NCBI GenBank assembly: GCA_949451265.1
Contig: CASTQR010000046.1
Span: 1 to 9,881 of the forward strand
Reading direction: 5' to 3'
From: an uncultured Eubacteriales bacterium
Lineage (GTDB): Bacteria > Bacillota_A > Clostridia > Oscillospirales > Oscillospiraceae
Length of the DNA stretch: 9,881 nucleotides
Of this stretch, positions 1-7,129 are shown in pieces. The notes under the pieces are model-generated. The model did not search any database and had not been told where the DNA came from. It saw only the letters and a list, made by a program, of their open reading frames with translations. The position numbers were made by a program, and so were the translations under genes. Position 1 is the first letter of the stretch. Every line of letters starts with the position of its first letter.

Positions 1-539
1 TGGCCTTCCGGCACGCCTATCTGTACGACATCGCTCCCCAGCTGGGCTACCGCTGCTCCTACCGGCTCAAGGGCGAGTACGTCATGAGCGCCAACGACTT
101 TGCCTTTGCCAAACAGCACGACGATGTGGTAGCTTGGCATTCCACCATCTGCCAGATCAACGACTGCGGGCCGGTGGAGATCCCCTACCGGGCCATTCTG
201 CCCCAGAAGGTGGAGGGCCTGCTGTGCCCGGGACGGCACCTGTCCGCGGACAACGTGGCCATTGACTGGCTGAACCTGATCCCCCAGTGCGTGGGCACCG
301 GGCAGGCCGCCGGCGTGGCCGCCGCCGTGGCGGTGGCGGACGGGACTACTGTCCGGGAAGTGGACATCAGGAAGGTGCAGGATATCCTGGCTGGAGAGCA
401 GGACGTGCCTCTGCCCCGGAACGCCCACACTGATCCATCGTACACCCGGTGCTGCCAGGAGCACGAGTACGGCCTGTATACTGCCATGGCGAAGAAGGCA
501 AGAGAGACGGCGGGCATCACCGACTTCCGCCAATGGTAA
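1..539 (+). CDS. FAD-dependent oxidoreductase, C-terminal part (5' end outside window)
   Basis: The reading frame is open from the first full codon (base 3) to TAA at 537-539, giving about 178 residues with no start in the window; the ATG at 84 lies inside the conserved part and is not the start. The visible part resembles the C-terminal end of the FAD-dependent oxidoreductases of the GidA/fumarate-reductase-like superfamily (Pfam FAD_oxidored type). The stretch around 'GLLCPGRHLSADNVA' followed by 'IPQCVGTGQAAGVAAA' is the usual last FAD-binding segment, where the GQAAG helix contacts the cofactor. The N-terminal Rossmann GxGxxG is outside the window, so substrate and cofactor use cannot be judged. 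The gene converges on the permease at 776-2158 and a hairpin follows its stop, so it probably belongs to a separate transcription unit. Confident as to superfamily, not as to reaction. Confidence 0.8.
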   Translation, partial: AFRHAYLYDIAPQLGYRCSYRLKGEYVMSANDFAFAKQHDDVVAWHSTICQINDCGPVEIPYRAILPQKVEGLLCPGRHLSADNVAIDWLNLIPQCVGTGQAAGVAAAVAVADGTTVREVDIRKVQDILAGEQDVPLPRNAHTDPSYTRCCQEHEYGLYTAMAKKARETAGITDFRQW

Positions 540-546
540 ATGAAAC

Positions 547-576
547 AGCTCCCGCCCCGGTTTCGGGGCGGGAGCT
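547..576. terminator. GC-rich hairpin after the oxidoreductase gene, between convergent units
   Basis: A perfect 12-bp stem (arms 547-558 and 565-576, AGCTCCCGCCCC and its reverse complement) encloses a 6-base loop and begins 7 bases after the stop codon. The run after it on the + strand is only moderately T-rich (TCTCAATCTT) and there is no T tract on the - strand, so it is not a textbook intrinsic terminator. Its position between convergent genes suggests it ends or protects transcripts, mainly that of the oxidoreductase. Confidence 0.6.
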
Positions 577-613
577 TCTCAATCTTGCACCGGGGTTCTA
601 CGGGGAGCTTGTA

Positions 614-775
614 AAGCTTGGCATTTGGGTATCTCAAGCCGTGAAATAGGACATTTTCAGTAATTCCAGCCTTGTTCAGCAAGCTTTTGTGTAGCCTTCC
701 GGTGCAGTTTGGGCCGTAGAGCTTTCCGGTCACCGGGGAAGGGAACATGATCGGGCTTTCTCTCTGCGACAGGGT
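614..775 (-). pseudogene. Decayed tyrosine recombinase (phage/ICE integrase) fragment
   Basis: Read on the - strand, about 54 residues directly after the permease stop and in the same frame resemble the middle of a clostridial-type phage or Tn916-like integrase catalytic domain. They include 'MFPSPVTGKLYGPN', then 'GRLHKSLLNKAGI', then 'FHGLRY'. The family pattern is (V/L)FPSPxTG…, (L/R)HKxLLxxAGI, and FHDLRHTFATL carrying the box II H-x-x-R. The His and Arg of HxxR are kept (codons near 641-643 and 632-634), but the following H-T-F is changed to Y-P-N and similarity fades after about 614. No N-terminal core-binding domain, box I Arg or catalytic Tyr is present, and there is no start codon with a ribosome binding site. 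It is therefore a relic, not a working enzyme. Identification rests on motif recognition by eye. Confidence 0.6.
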
Positions 776-2158
776 TTATCCAAGCAGCCCCAAAGCCCCC
801 CACCAGAACACGGCGCACACCACGGTGACCAGCACCGCGCCCAGCAGCGGCAGGGATATTTTCAGCGTCTCCCGCTGGGTATACATCCCGTTTTCCTCCC
901 CCTGGCCCACCAGCATATTCAGGTGGTGGAAGGGCAGGCAGTAGTGTCCCGCCACGCTGAGGTAGACGATCCCGATGACCGCCAGAGGGGACAGTCCCGT
1001 CCCCGCCGCCACGGACAAAAAGGCGGGAATGGTCACCCCCATCACCGCGATAACCGAACCCATCAGCATATGGACGGCCACGGACAGTCCGGAAATGCAC
1101 AGGGCTGTCAGGATCGGGCTGTCCGGCATGGCGGCGGGGAGAAGGGTGTCCGCGATCCAGGCGTTCATGCCGGTGGCCGCTCCCACCCTGCCGATGGCGA
1201 TGGCGGCGGTGAGAAACACCATCACGTGGACGGGGACCTCCCCCCAGTCCTTCGCCTCCAGAACGCCCCCCACCACGGGCATACTCATCAGCATGGCGAT
1301 CAGAAGGGTGATCCAGCCGATGTCCAGCCCGGTGATACCGTTGGTGAGCCACAGGGCAATGGCGATGATCACCCAGATCAGGGTGCGCAGCTCCCGTTCC
1401 GTCAACCGGCCCAGCTTGGCCTGGGCGGCGCGGATCTCCTCCAGCTCCAGCTTCACCGGGGCGGAAGGGCGGAACAACAGCAGGATGAGCCCCAGGGTGA
1501 GGGCGCTGAGGAGCAGGGCCGGAGGGCCGATGACCTGGAGCCAGCGCAGGAAGCTGACCTCCTCCCCGGCGCAGCTGGCGGCCAGGGGGTTGATGGTGGC
1601 GTCCCCGGTGAGGAAGATCAGGGAGACGGGCACCGAAGCGGCAAACACGGTGAAGCCGATGATTGTTCCATCCTCCCTTGGGATACGGGCGGAGCGGATC
1701 ACCACCAGCATCACGGACATAATGAGAAACGCCCGGGGCCAGGGATGGGGAATCAGCAGGGAGAGGATCAGGGTCAGCGCGAAGATGGACACCAGGATAC
1801 TCCGCCAGCCCCGGACAAAGCGGAGGATGAACCAGTAGCTCAGCCGCTCACCCAGTCCGGAGCCCCGCACCGCCGACGCGATGAGGTAGGCCCCCGCCAC
1901 CAGCCAGATGGTGGAACCTGTCCAGCCGGAGAAGATCACCGCGGGCTCCGCCACCTTGAACAGGCACAGCAGCATGAGGTACACGCCGCTGATGTAGCCG
2001 GACTGGGCGATCTGCGCCGCCCACCACACCACCGTCATCAGGGTCAGCCCCAGGCAGAGCTGTCCCTCCCTGGACAGCCCCTCCAGGGGCAGCAGGCACA
2101 GGACAGCGCACAGAGTGATCCCGCCAAAAAATCCGGTGGCCTTGCCATACCGTTTCAT
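776..2158 (-). CDS. DASS/SLC13-type carboxylate permease
   Basis: This is a very hydrophobic 460-residue protein with about 11-12 membrane segments, a normal length for the divalent anion:sodium symporter (DASS, SLC13) and related permeases that import di- and tricarboxylates or other organic anions. Recognisable parts are the segment at residues 81-111 ('WLVAGAYLIASAV', then GSGLGERL), the cytoplasmic stretch 238-260 ending in 'LTERELRTL' before a new membrane helix, and the C-terminal part 405-440 ('HHLNMLVGQG', then KISLPLLG). Where DASS members usually carry the two Ser-Asn-Thr motifs, this one reads H-P-W (about 138-140) and M-G-S-V (about 366-369), by eye alignment, so the binding site or coupling ion may differ. 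The ATG lies 12 bases after the CoA-transferase stop, with an AAGGG-type ribosome binding site overlapping that stop, so the two are co-transcribed. The substrate is unknown. Confidence 0.8.
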   Translation of the reverse strand: MKRYGKATGFFGGITLCAVLCLLPLEGLSREGQLCLGLTLMTVVWWAAQIAQSGYISGVYLMLLCLFKVAEPAVIFSGWTGSTIWLVAGAYLIASAVRGSGLGERLSYWFILRFVRGWRSILVSIFALTLILSLLIPHPWPRAFLIMSVMLVVIRSARIPREDGTIIGFTVFAASVPVSLIFLTGDATINPLAASCAGEEVSFLRWLQVIGPPALLLSALTLGLILLLFRPSAPVKLELEEIRAAQAKLGRLTERELRTLIWVIIAIALWLTNGITGLDIGWITLLIAMLMSMPVVGGVLEAKDWGEVPVHVMVFLTAAIAIGRVGAATGMNAWIADTLLPAAMPDSPILTALCISGLSVAVHMLMGSVIAVMGVTIPAFLSVAAGTGLSPLAVIGIVYLSVAGHYCLPFHHLNMLVGQGEENGMYTQRETLKISLPLLGAVLVTVVCAVFWWGALGLLG

Positions 2159-2170
2159 GATCCCGCACCC

Positions 2171-3739
2171 TTACAGCTGGAGGCCCATCTTTTCCTCTCG
2201 GAAAATCCGGGCGTCCATGGGCTTGATCTCGTCGGCCAGCAGGGGGCGGAACTCCATCCGGGCCAGCACATCCCGCTCCAGATCCGCGCCGGGGGCCAGC
2301 TCGGTCAGCATAATGCCGCCCTCTGCCAGCTTGAATACGGCCCGCTCCGTAATGTAGGTGACCTCCTGGCCTGTTTTCCGGGCGTAGTCGGCGGAGAAGG
2401 TGACCTGCTGCACCCGCTTGATAAACTTCACGCCGGGGCCGTCCTGGACGATATCCAGCCTGCCGTCCCGCACGCCGATCTGGCTCTTTCCCGCGGTGAA
2501 GCCGCCCAGGAAAAACACCCGGGGCGTGTTCTGGGAGATGTTGATAAATCCGCCGGGGCCGGGACAGCGGGGGCCAAATTTTGATACGTTCACGTTGCCG
2601 AACTGGTCGATCTCCGCCGCCCCCAGGAAGGTCATGTCCAGGAAGCCGCCGTCGTAGAGGTCAAAGGTGTCGCAGATGGAGTTGATGACCTCCGGGTTCA
2701 TGGAGCCTGCAAAGCCCACCCCCTCCACCGGCACCCCGCCGATGGGGCCGGACTCCAGGGACAGGGTGGTGTGGGGGGCGATGCCCTCCTCGTTGGCCAC
2801 AGAGCCCACCCCGGAGGGGATGCCGATGCCCAGGTTGATGACGCAGCCCCGGCGCAGTTCCAGGGCCCCACGGCGGGCGATGACCTTGCGCACCCCCATG
2901 GGCATGGGGGCGATGGCCCCCACGGGGCAGCGGGTCTCCCCGGTGAGGGCGGGCTGGTAGCCTGTGCCCGCGTAGTTCTGCATATGCAGCTCCGGAGAGG
3001 GGGCCTTTACCACGTAGTCCACCAGGGTGTTGTGTATCCGCACCTTCCGGGGGTGGATGCTCCCCCGCTGAACCACATCCTCCACCTGTACCACCACCGT
3101 GCCGCCACTGTTATGGACGGCGGCGGCGATCTCCAGCTCGGTGCCGGTGAGCCCCTCGTGTTCGATGGAGATATTGCCGTCCTCGTCGGCATAGGTGCCC
3201 CGCAGGAAGCAGATATCCAGGGGAAAAGCGGGGTAGAACAGGTACTCAGACCCGTTCAGCTCGATGAGCTGAACCACCCCCCGGCCCTGGTTCCGCGCCC
3301 TGGCGTTGGCCTTGCAGCCCTCGCTCCGGGGGTCGGCAAAGGTGCCCAGGCCCACGCTGGTGATCACACCCGGCTTCTTCCCGGCGATGGCCCGGAACAG
3401 CTGGGCCACCACCCCCAGGGGCAGGGTATAGGCCGCCAGCTTGTCCGCCGCGGCCATGGCGCTGATTTTCGGCGGGTTGGCCAGATGTCCGGCGATGATG
3501 GTGTCAATGAGCCCCTCCCTGGCGATGCGGTTCATGCCCAGATCGGCCTGGGAGTTGTCGCCGGTGCTGATGCCGGTGACCACGGTGAGCCCGAGAGGGC
3601 GGCCCGTCTCCTGGAACCGCTGGGACAGGGCCTCCAGCAGGGCGTCCGGCCCGCAGTAGGAGCCAAAGCCCCCCAGGGCCACGGTGGACGCGTCCTTGAC
3701 CAGCTCCGCCGCCTCCCGCGGGGTGATAAAGTTTGTCAT
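2171..3739 (-). CDS. Family I CoA-transferase (propionate/acetate CoA-transferase, YdiF-like)
   Basis: The protein has 522 residues with fused alpha and beta halves, as in propionate CoA-transferase and E. coli YdiF, which swap CoA between short-chain acyl-CoAs and free carboxylic acids through a glutamyl-CoA thioester. The N-terminal half opens with 'VALGGFGSYCGPDALLEAL', the usual CoA-binding glycine loop. The C-terminal half holds 'NLGIGIPSGVGSVANEEG' and the catalytic ESGPIGG, whose nucleophile is Glu329 counted from the chosen start. I chose the ATG at 3739 because AAAAGGAG lies 8 bases before it; the in-frame ATG at 3760 has no such site. A -24/-12 promoter lies about 47 bases further upstream, and the DASS permease follows 12 bases after the stop. 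The likely role is activation of the imported acid, or CoA recycling from acetoacetyl-CoA or acetyl-CoA. Acyl specificity cannot be read from the sequence. Confidence 0.9.
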   Translation of the reverse strand: MTNFITPREAAELVKDASTVALGGFGSYCGPDALLEALSQRFQETGRPLGLTVVTGISTGDNSQADLGMNRIAREGLIDTIIAGHLANPPKISAMAAADKLAAYTLPLGVVAQLFRAIAGKKPGVITSVGLGTFADPRSEGCKANARARNQGRGVVQLIELNGSEYLFYPAFPLDICFLRGTYADEDGNISIEHEGLTGTELEIAAAVHNSGGTVVVQVEDVVQRGSIHPRKVRIHNTLVDYVVKAPSPELHMQNYAGTGYQPALTGETRCPVGAIAPMPMGVRKVIARRGALELRRGCVINLGIGIPSGVGSVANEEGIAPHTTLSLESGPIGGVPVEGVGFAGSMNPEVINSICDTFDLYDGGFLDMTFLGAAEIDQFGNVNVSKFGPRCPGPGGFINISQNTPRVFFLGGFTAGKSQIGVRDGRLDIVQDGPGVKFIKRVQQVTFSADYARKTGQEVTYITERAVFKLAEGGIMLTELAPGADLERDVLARMEFRPLLADEIKPMDARIFREEKMGLQL

Positions 3740-3796
3740 ACAAGCATCTCCTTTTCTCAAAGCATAGGCGAATCAGCTTCCTATGCCTGTATATGA

Positions 3797-3813
3797 CGCA
3801 AAAAAGATGCCAA
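3797..3813 (-). promoter_or_regulatory. Sigma-54 (-24/-12) promoter of the CoA-transferase/permease operon
   Basis: On the - strand the site reads TTGGCATCTTTTTTGCG. The invariant GG (-24, at 3811-3810) and GC (-12, at 3799-3798) are separated by exactly 10 bases, as the sigma-54 consensus TTGGCAC-N5-TTGC requires. The predicted start is near 3786, giving a leader of about 47 bases to the ATG at 3739. A sigma-54 activator gene lies directly on the other side of the intergenic region. Confidence 0.85.
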
Positions 3814-3900
3814 CCCTTAAATAGGAGGCGGAGAGGTGGAATCCGCCGGGAAATGCCGGAAAAAGAGATGTTGATAGATTGAAAAGTCGGGGCAAAATCT

Positions 3901-3921
3901 ACACATGACTAATGCATGTGT
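3901..3921. promoter_or_regulatory. Candidate upstream activator site (perfect 7-N7-7 dyad)
   Basis: ACACATG (3901-3907) and CATGTGT (3915-3921) form a perfect inverted repeat with a 7-base spacer. Its centre is about 125 bp upstream of the predicted start of the left -24/-12 promoter, the usual distance for an enhancer bound by a sigma-54 activator. It also lies just upstream of the activator's own -35 box. The Fis-type helix-turn-helix of the neighbouring activator would bind such a dyad. The match to that protein is inferred. Confidence 0.5.
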
Positions 3922-3943
3922 TTTGAAATTCCTACATTTTCTG

Positions 3944-3973
3944 TTGACAGGCCACTCAGAACTGTGGTATTTT
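3944..3973 (+). promoter_or_regulatory. Sigma-70-type promoter of the activator gene
   Basis: A perfect -35 box TTGACA (3944-3949) is followed after 18 bases by TATTTT (3968-3973), preceded by TGG as an extended -10. The predicted start is near 3980, so the transcript would begin at the ribosome binding site of the GTG start. The promoter lies downstream of the in-frame ATG at 3916, which rules that ATG out if this promoter is used. The -35 box sits inside CTGTTGACAG, a short inverted repeat. Confidence 0.6.
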
Positions 3974-3993
3974 TCAAGCAGGAGGGGATAGCC

Positions 3994-5391
3994 GTGCCGG
4001 ATAACAAGACATACGGGCTCAGCCGGCGCATGGAGCCGGAGGCGCTGAAGGCACTGATGCAGCAGGCGCTGATCAATCTGGGCGAGGTGGTGCTGCTGGA
4101 TGAGGAAGGGCGTATGGTATACATCAGCGAGGAGTACGCCAGAAACATGGGGATCTCCATTGAGGAGTCCCTGGACCGCCCGGTGGAGGACGTGATCGAG
4201 GACACCTGTCTCCACCGGGTTCTTCGCAGCGGGAAAGCGGAGCAGGGCGGCACCTATTACCGCCAGGGCGAAGTATTTTTCGTCAACCGCTTCCCCATCT
4301 GGGAGAGCGGGAAAGTGGTGGGCCTCGTGGCCCAGGCGGTGCTGAGCAGTGTGCTGGAGGACAAGGTCCAGGAGGCGGTGGGGGGCTTTGCCAGAGAGCT
4401 GAACTACTACAAAAACAAGCTCCACCAGATATCCGCTCCCAAGAGCACCCTGGATACGATTGTGGGGGACAGCCTGGTGATACGGGATCTCAAGGAATCC
4501 CTGCATATGGTAGCCCGCACCCGGTCCTCTGTGCTGATCACCGGCAAGAGCGGCACGGGCAAGGAGGTATTCGCCGGGGCGATCCACAACCTCAGCAGCC
4601 GTCGGGACAAAGCGTTTATCCGGCTTAACTGCGCCGCCATCCCGGACAACCTGCTGGAGTCGGAGCTGTTCGGCTATGAGGGGGGCGCCTTCACCGGAGC
4701 CCTGCGGGGCGGCAAAATCGGGGACTTCGAGGCCGCCAACGGCGGCACCCTGTTTTTGGACGAGGTGGACTCCCTGTCCGTCAATATGCAGGCCAAGCTG
4801 CTGCGGGCCATCCAGGAGCGGGAGATCAAGAAGGTGGGCAGCACCAAGCCCATCCCCATCGACGTGCGCTTCATCTTCGCCACCAACAAGGATCTCCACC
4901 AGATGGTGAAGGACGGCGCCTTCCGGGAGGATTTTTACTACCGCATCAATGTGATCAACCTCCACCTTCCCCCGCTGAAGGATCGGCGGGAGGACATCCC
5001 CCCTCTGGTAAATAATTTCATCGAGAAGCTTAACCGGGAGCTGGGGCGCAACGTGCGGGAGATAACGCCGGAGGCCATGGCTGTTTTGGAGGCCTATGAC
5101 TGGCCGGGGAACATCCGGGAGCTGGAGAACTGCGTGGAGCGGGCGTTCAACTATGTCACCGGAAGCGTGGTAGAGGCCCGGCACATTGTCCTGCCCGGGC
5201 AGGAGAGCTTGAGGGCGCAGCTTCCGGCTATCCCAGAGGGTGAAACGCTGAAGGAGGTTCGCGGCCGGGCGGAAAAGACGGCCATTCAGCAGATGCTTCA
5301 AGTGTGCGGCGGAAACAAAAAGGAGACGGCGGAGCGGCTGGGCATTGACCGGAGCATCCTCTACGACAAAATGAAACGGTACGGGCTCTGA
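3994..5391 (+). CDS. Sigma-54-dependent transcriptional activator, PAS / AAA+ / Fis-type HTH
   Basis: This 465-residue enhancer-binding protein should activate RpoN-dependent transcription. A PAS-like sensor (about residues 18-125) is followed by a short linker with coiled-coil character and the AAA+ ATPase. Walker A is GKSGTGKE (184-191, a Lys in place of the usual Glu), the sigma-54 contact loop GAFTGA is intact (231-236), Walker B is TLFLDEVD (252-259, D256/E257), and the arginine region is 'REDFYYRINV' (311-320). The Fis-type helix-turn-helix is at about 425-465 ('NKKETAERLGIDRSILYDKM'). There is no phosphoacceptor receiver domain, so the signal is probably a ligand. I chose GTG at 3994 because AGGAGGGG (3980-3987) lies 6 bases before it. 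The ATG at 3916 has no ribosome binding site and precedes the TTGACA promoter. Matching -24/-12 promoters on both sides are its likely targets. Confidence 0.92.
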   Translation: MPDNKTYGLSRRMEPEALKALMQQALINLGEVVLLDEEGRMVYISEEYARNMGISIEESLDRPVEDVIEDTCLHRVLRSGKAEQGGTYYRQGEVFFVNRFPIWESGKVVGLVAQAVLSSVLEDKVQEAVGGFARELNYYKNKLHQISAPKSTLDTIVGDSLVIRDLKESLHMVARTRSSVLITGKSGTGKEVFAGAIHNLSSRRDKAFIRLNCAAIPDNLLESELFGYEGGAFTGALRGGKIGDFEAANGGTLFLDEVDSLSVNMQAKLLRAIQEREIKKVGSTKPIPIDVRFIFATNKDLHQMVKDGAFREDFYYRINVINLHLPPLKDRREDIPPLVNNFIEKLNRELGRNVREITPEAMAVLEAYDWPGNIRELENCVERAFNYVTGSVVEARHIVLPGQESLRAQLPAIPEGETLKEVRGRAEKTAIQQMLQVCGGNKKETAERLGIDRSILYDKMKRYGL

Positions 5392-5413
5392 GCGTGATTG
5401 GGCATTGTGCATG

Positions 5414-5451
5414 AAAAAACCGACGCGGGGGAAAACCGCGTCGGTTTTTTT
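5414..5451. terminator. Intrinsic terminator of the activator gene, symmetrical
   Basis: A perfect 10-bp stem (ACCGACGCGG at 5419-5428 pairing with 5436-5445) has a 7-base loop and is followed by seven T (5445-5451). Six A (5414-5419) lie on the other side, so it could also work on the - strand. It begins about 22 bases after the activator stop and isolates that gene from the downstream operon, which has its own promoter. Confidence 0.9.
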
Positions 5452-5470
5452 CGACAGTTTTTTCCGAAAC

Positions 5471-5497
5471 GTCTTTGGTGCTGTACAGAGGAAAGAC
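5471..5497. promoter_or_regulatory. Weak candidate activator site upstream of the second operon
   Basis: An 8-bp perfect palindrome CTGTACAG (5481-5488) is flanked by GTCTTT (5471-5476) and AAAGAC (5492-5497), which are complementary but off-centre by one base. The centre lies about 129 bp upstream of the predicted sigma-54 start, a suitable distance for an enhancer. It is not the same sequence as the 3901-3921 dyad, so assignment to the same regulator is uncertain. CTGT/ACAG arms also occur with a 2-base spacer at 3941-3950. Confidence 0.25.
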
Positions 5498-5586
5498 TGC
5501 CAGCAAAAATTTTCGAAAGTCCAAAAGGCAGGCGGCGCAGGACTTCCCCCTTGTGCGACACATGAAGCGGAGGGCAGCGGGGAAAG

Positions 5587-5603
5587 TTGGCATTAGCTTT
5601 GCG
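5587..5603 (+). promoter_or_regulatory. Sigma-54 (-24/-12) promoter of the permease/BKACE/dehydratase operon
   Basis: The site reads TTGGCATTAGCTTTGCG, with the invariant GG (5589-5590) and GC (5601-5602) exactly 10 bases apart. It shares TTGGCAT at the left end and TTTGCG at the right end with the site at 3797-3813. The predicted start is near 5614, giving a leader of about 46 bases to the ATG at 5660, almost the same as in the left operon. Confidence 0.87.
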
Positions 5604-5659
5604 AGTTTAGAAAAGGCAGCTGCGGCCAACGCCGCGAAAAATGAAAGAGAGGGATCGCT

Positions 5660-7129
5660 ATGGAACAGCAAAAACTGTCAATGCCAACCTCAAAGCTGGT
5701 GAAAATCCTGGTGTGTCTTGCCATTGTGGCGGCATTCTGGGTGATGCCGGCCCCGGAGCCGCTGACCGCGGGTGGAATGAAGGTCATCGGCGTGTTCATC
5801 GCCACGGTGCTTCTGCTCAGCACGGTGGACACGGTGTGGCCCGCCATCCTGGCCGTGGCCCTGCTGGGCCGCACCGGGGTGGTCAGCGTCAACGAGGCCA
5901 TCGCCGGCACCCTGGGCAGCTGGATCGTCTACTTCGTGCTGATGAGCTTTGTCATGACCTATGCCCTGAACAAGTCGGGCTTCACCGATCGGCTGGTGGC
6001 CAAGTTCATGAGTATGAAGTTTGTCAGCAAAAGCCCCTGGACTTTCACCATCTCCATGGCCACCATTGGTCTGACCCTGGCCTGCTTCATGGATCAGGTG
6101 CCCGCCGCCTCCTTCATGCTGATGTTCGCCAACAAGGTGTATGAGGAGCTGGGCTATACCAAGAAGGACGCTTACCCTCACATCGCCAACATCATCGTGA
6201 TTTACGCTGTGATCATCGGCGGCGCCATGACCCCCATCTCCCACTCCCTGGCCCTGCTGGGCATGGGCATCTATGAGACCGCCGTGGGCGCGCCCATGAG
6301 CCTGTTTACCTACCTGTCCTTCGGCGTGCCCACCGGACTGGTGCTGTATGTGATCTTCGTAGTCATCATGCGCCTGACCTGCGGCGGGGTGGACATGGGC
6401 AAGTTCAAGGACTTCGACGTGCAGCGGGTGCTGAAGCAGCAGGAGAAGATGCAGGCCCGTGAGCTGGTCACCGTTATTGTGTTCTTCGGCACAGTGGTTA
6501 TGTGGATGCTGCCCGGCGTGGCGGGCCTGTTCACAAACGCCGCCTGGGTCAAGACCCTCAACGGCTTCGGCATCACCTTCTGGGCCATTATCTCCGTGGT
6601 GCTGATGTCTGTGATCAGCGTCAACGACGAGCCCATCATCGATTTGAAGGAGGTCTTTAACAAGCAGACCAACTGGGGCATTCTGGTGTTTATCGCCATC
6701 GGCGTGTATCTGGGCAGCGCTCTGTCCAACGAGGCCACCGGCCTGAACGCCTGGATCACCGCCAACATCAGCCCCCTCACCACCGCCGTGGCCCCCATCG
6801 TAGTGGTGCTGATCATCACCACCGCCGGGGTGTTCCTCACCAACTTCGCCTCCAACGTGTCCACCATCACGGTGATGACGGGTGTGGGCGTGGCAGTGGC
6901 CCTGGCCAGCAATGGGGCCATCAACCCGGCAGGCATAGCCCTGTGCACCACCATGGCGGGCTCCTGCGCTTACCTTATGCCCTCCTCCTTCGCCTGCATC
7001 GCCATGCTCCACGGCAACGAGTGGAGCGACAGAAAGAAGGTCTATGTCTACGGCCTCGTTATGTGTGTCCTCAGCTCCCTGGCCATCGGCCTGGTGGGCT
7101 ATAACATCGGCTGCGCCCTGGCGGGCTGA
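5660..7129 (+). CDS. SLC13/DASS-type anion permease (second, divergent copy)
   Basis: This 489-residue polytopic membrane protein has about 11-13 predicted membrane segments and resembles the SLC13/DASS (ArsB/NhaD superfamily) carboxylate permeases. Visible family features are the opening segment around residues 40-60 ('MKVIGVFIATVLLLST'), the first re-entrant region around 143-156 with F-M-D-Q-V-P-A-A-S, a large loop at 240-268 before the second half, and the second re-entrant region at 394-406 containing N-F-A-S-N-V-S-T, close to the SNT motif of DASS. It is clearly different from the permease at 776-2158, so the locus has two distinct importers and not a recent duplication. AGAGAGGG lies 6 bases before the ATG. 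It is the first gene after the -24/-12 promoter, and the BKACE gene follows after 56 bases. The substrate is unknown; an organic acid is likely from the neighbours. Confidence 0.8.
   Translation: MEQQKLSMPTSKLVKILVCLAIVAAFWVMPAPEPLTAGGMKVIGVFIATVLLLSTVDTVWPAILAVALLGRTGVVSVNEAIAGTLGSWIVYFVLMSFVMTYALNKSGFTDRLVAKFMSMKFVSKSPWTFTISMATIGLTLACFMDQVPAASFMLMFANKVYEELGYTKKDAYPHIANIIVIYAVIIGGAMTPISHSLALLGMGIYETAVGAPMSLFTYLSFGVPTGLVLYVIFVVIMRLTCGGVDMGKFKDFDVQRVLKQQEKMQARELVTVIVFFGTVVMWMLPGVAGLFTNAAWVKTLNGFGITFWAIISVVLMSVISVNDEPIIDLKEVFNKQTNWGILVFIAIGVYLGSALSNEATGLNAWITANISPLTTAVAPIVVVLIITTAGVFLTNFASNVSTITVMTGVGVAVALASNGAINPAGIALCTTMAGSCAYLMPSSFACIAMLHGNEWSDRKKVYVYGLVMCVLSSLAIGLVGYNIGCALAG

Noticed and set aside
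923..2584. 553-codon open frame on the + strand
   Set aside because: It lies antisense to the permease and CoA-transferase, both with clear family motifs. Its translation is rich in Gly, His, Gln, Asp and Arg, as expected from the opposite strand of GC-rich coding DNA, and it has no ribosome binding site.
3740..3760. 7-codon extension of the CoA-transferase from the ATG at 3760
   Set aside because: No Shine-Dalgarno precedes it, while AAAAGGAG is well placed for the ATG at 3739.
3916..3993. N-terminal extension of the activator from the ATG at 3916
   Set aside because: There is no ribosome binding site, the extension runs through the TTGACA promoter and part of the dyad, and the GTG at 3994 has an excellent AGGAGGGG.
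3817..5412. 531-codon open frame on the - strand
   Set aside because: It is antisense to the sigma-54 activator, shows no family motif, and would run across the activator promoter and into its terminator region.
5558..5565. ACACATGA as a second full activator site
   Set aside because: The 8-mer matches one arm of the 3901-3921 dyad, but the mirror arm is absent and it lies only about 25 bp before the -24 element, too close for an ordinary enhancer.
5641..6144. 167-codon + strand frame beginning at 5641
   Set aside because: It is a frame-shifted shadow of the permease gene; the permease frame has the membrane pattern, a ribosome binding site and full length.
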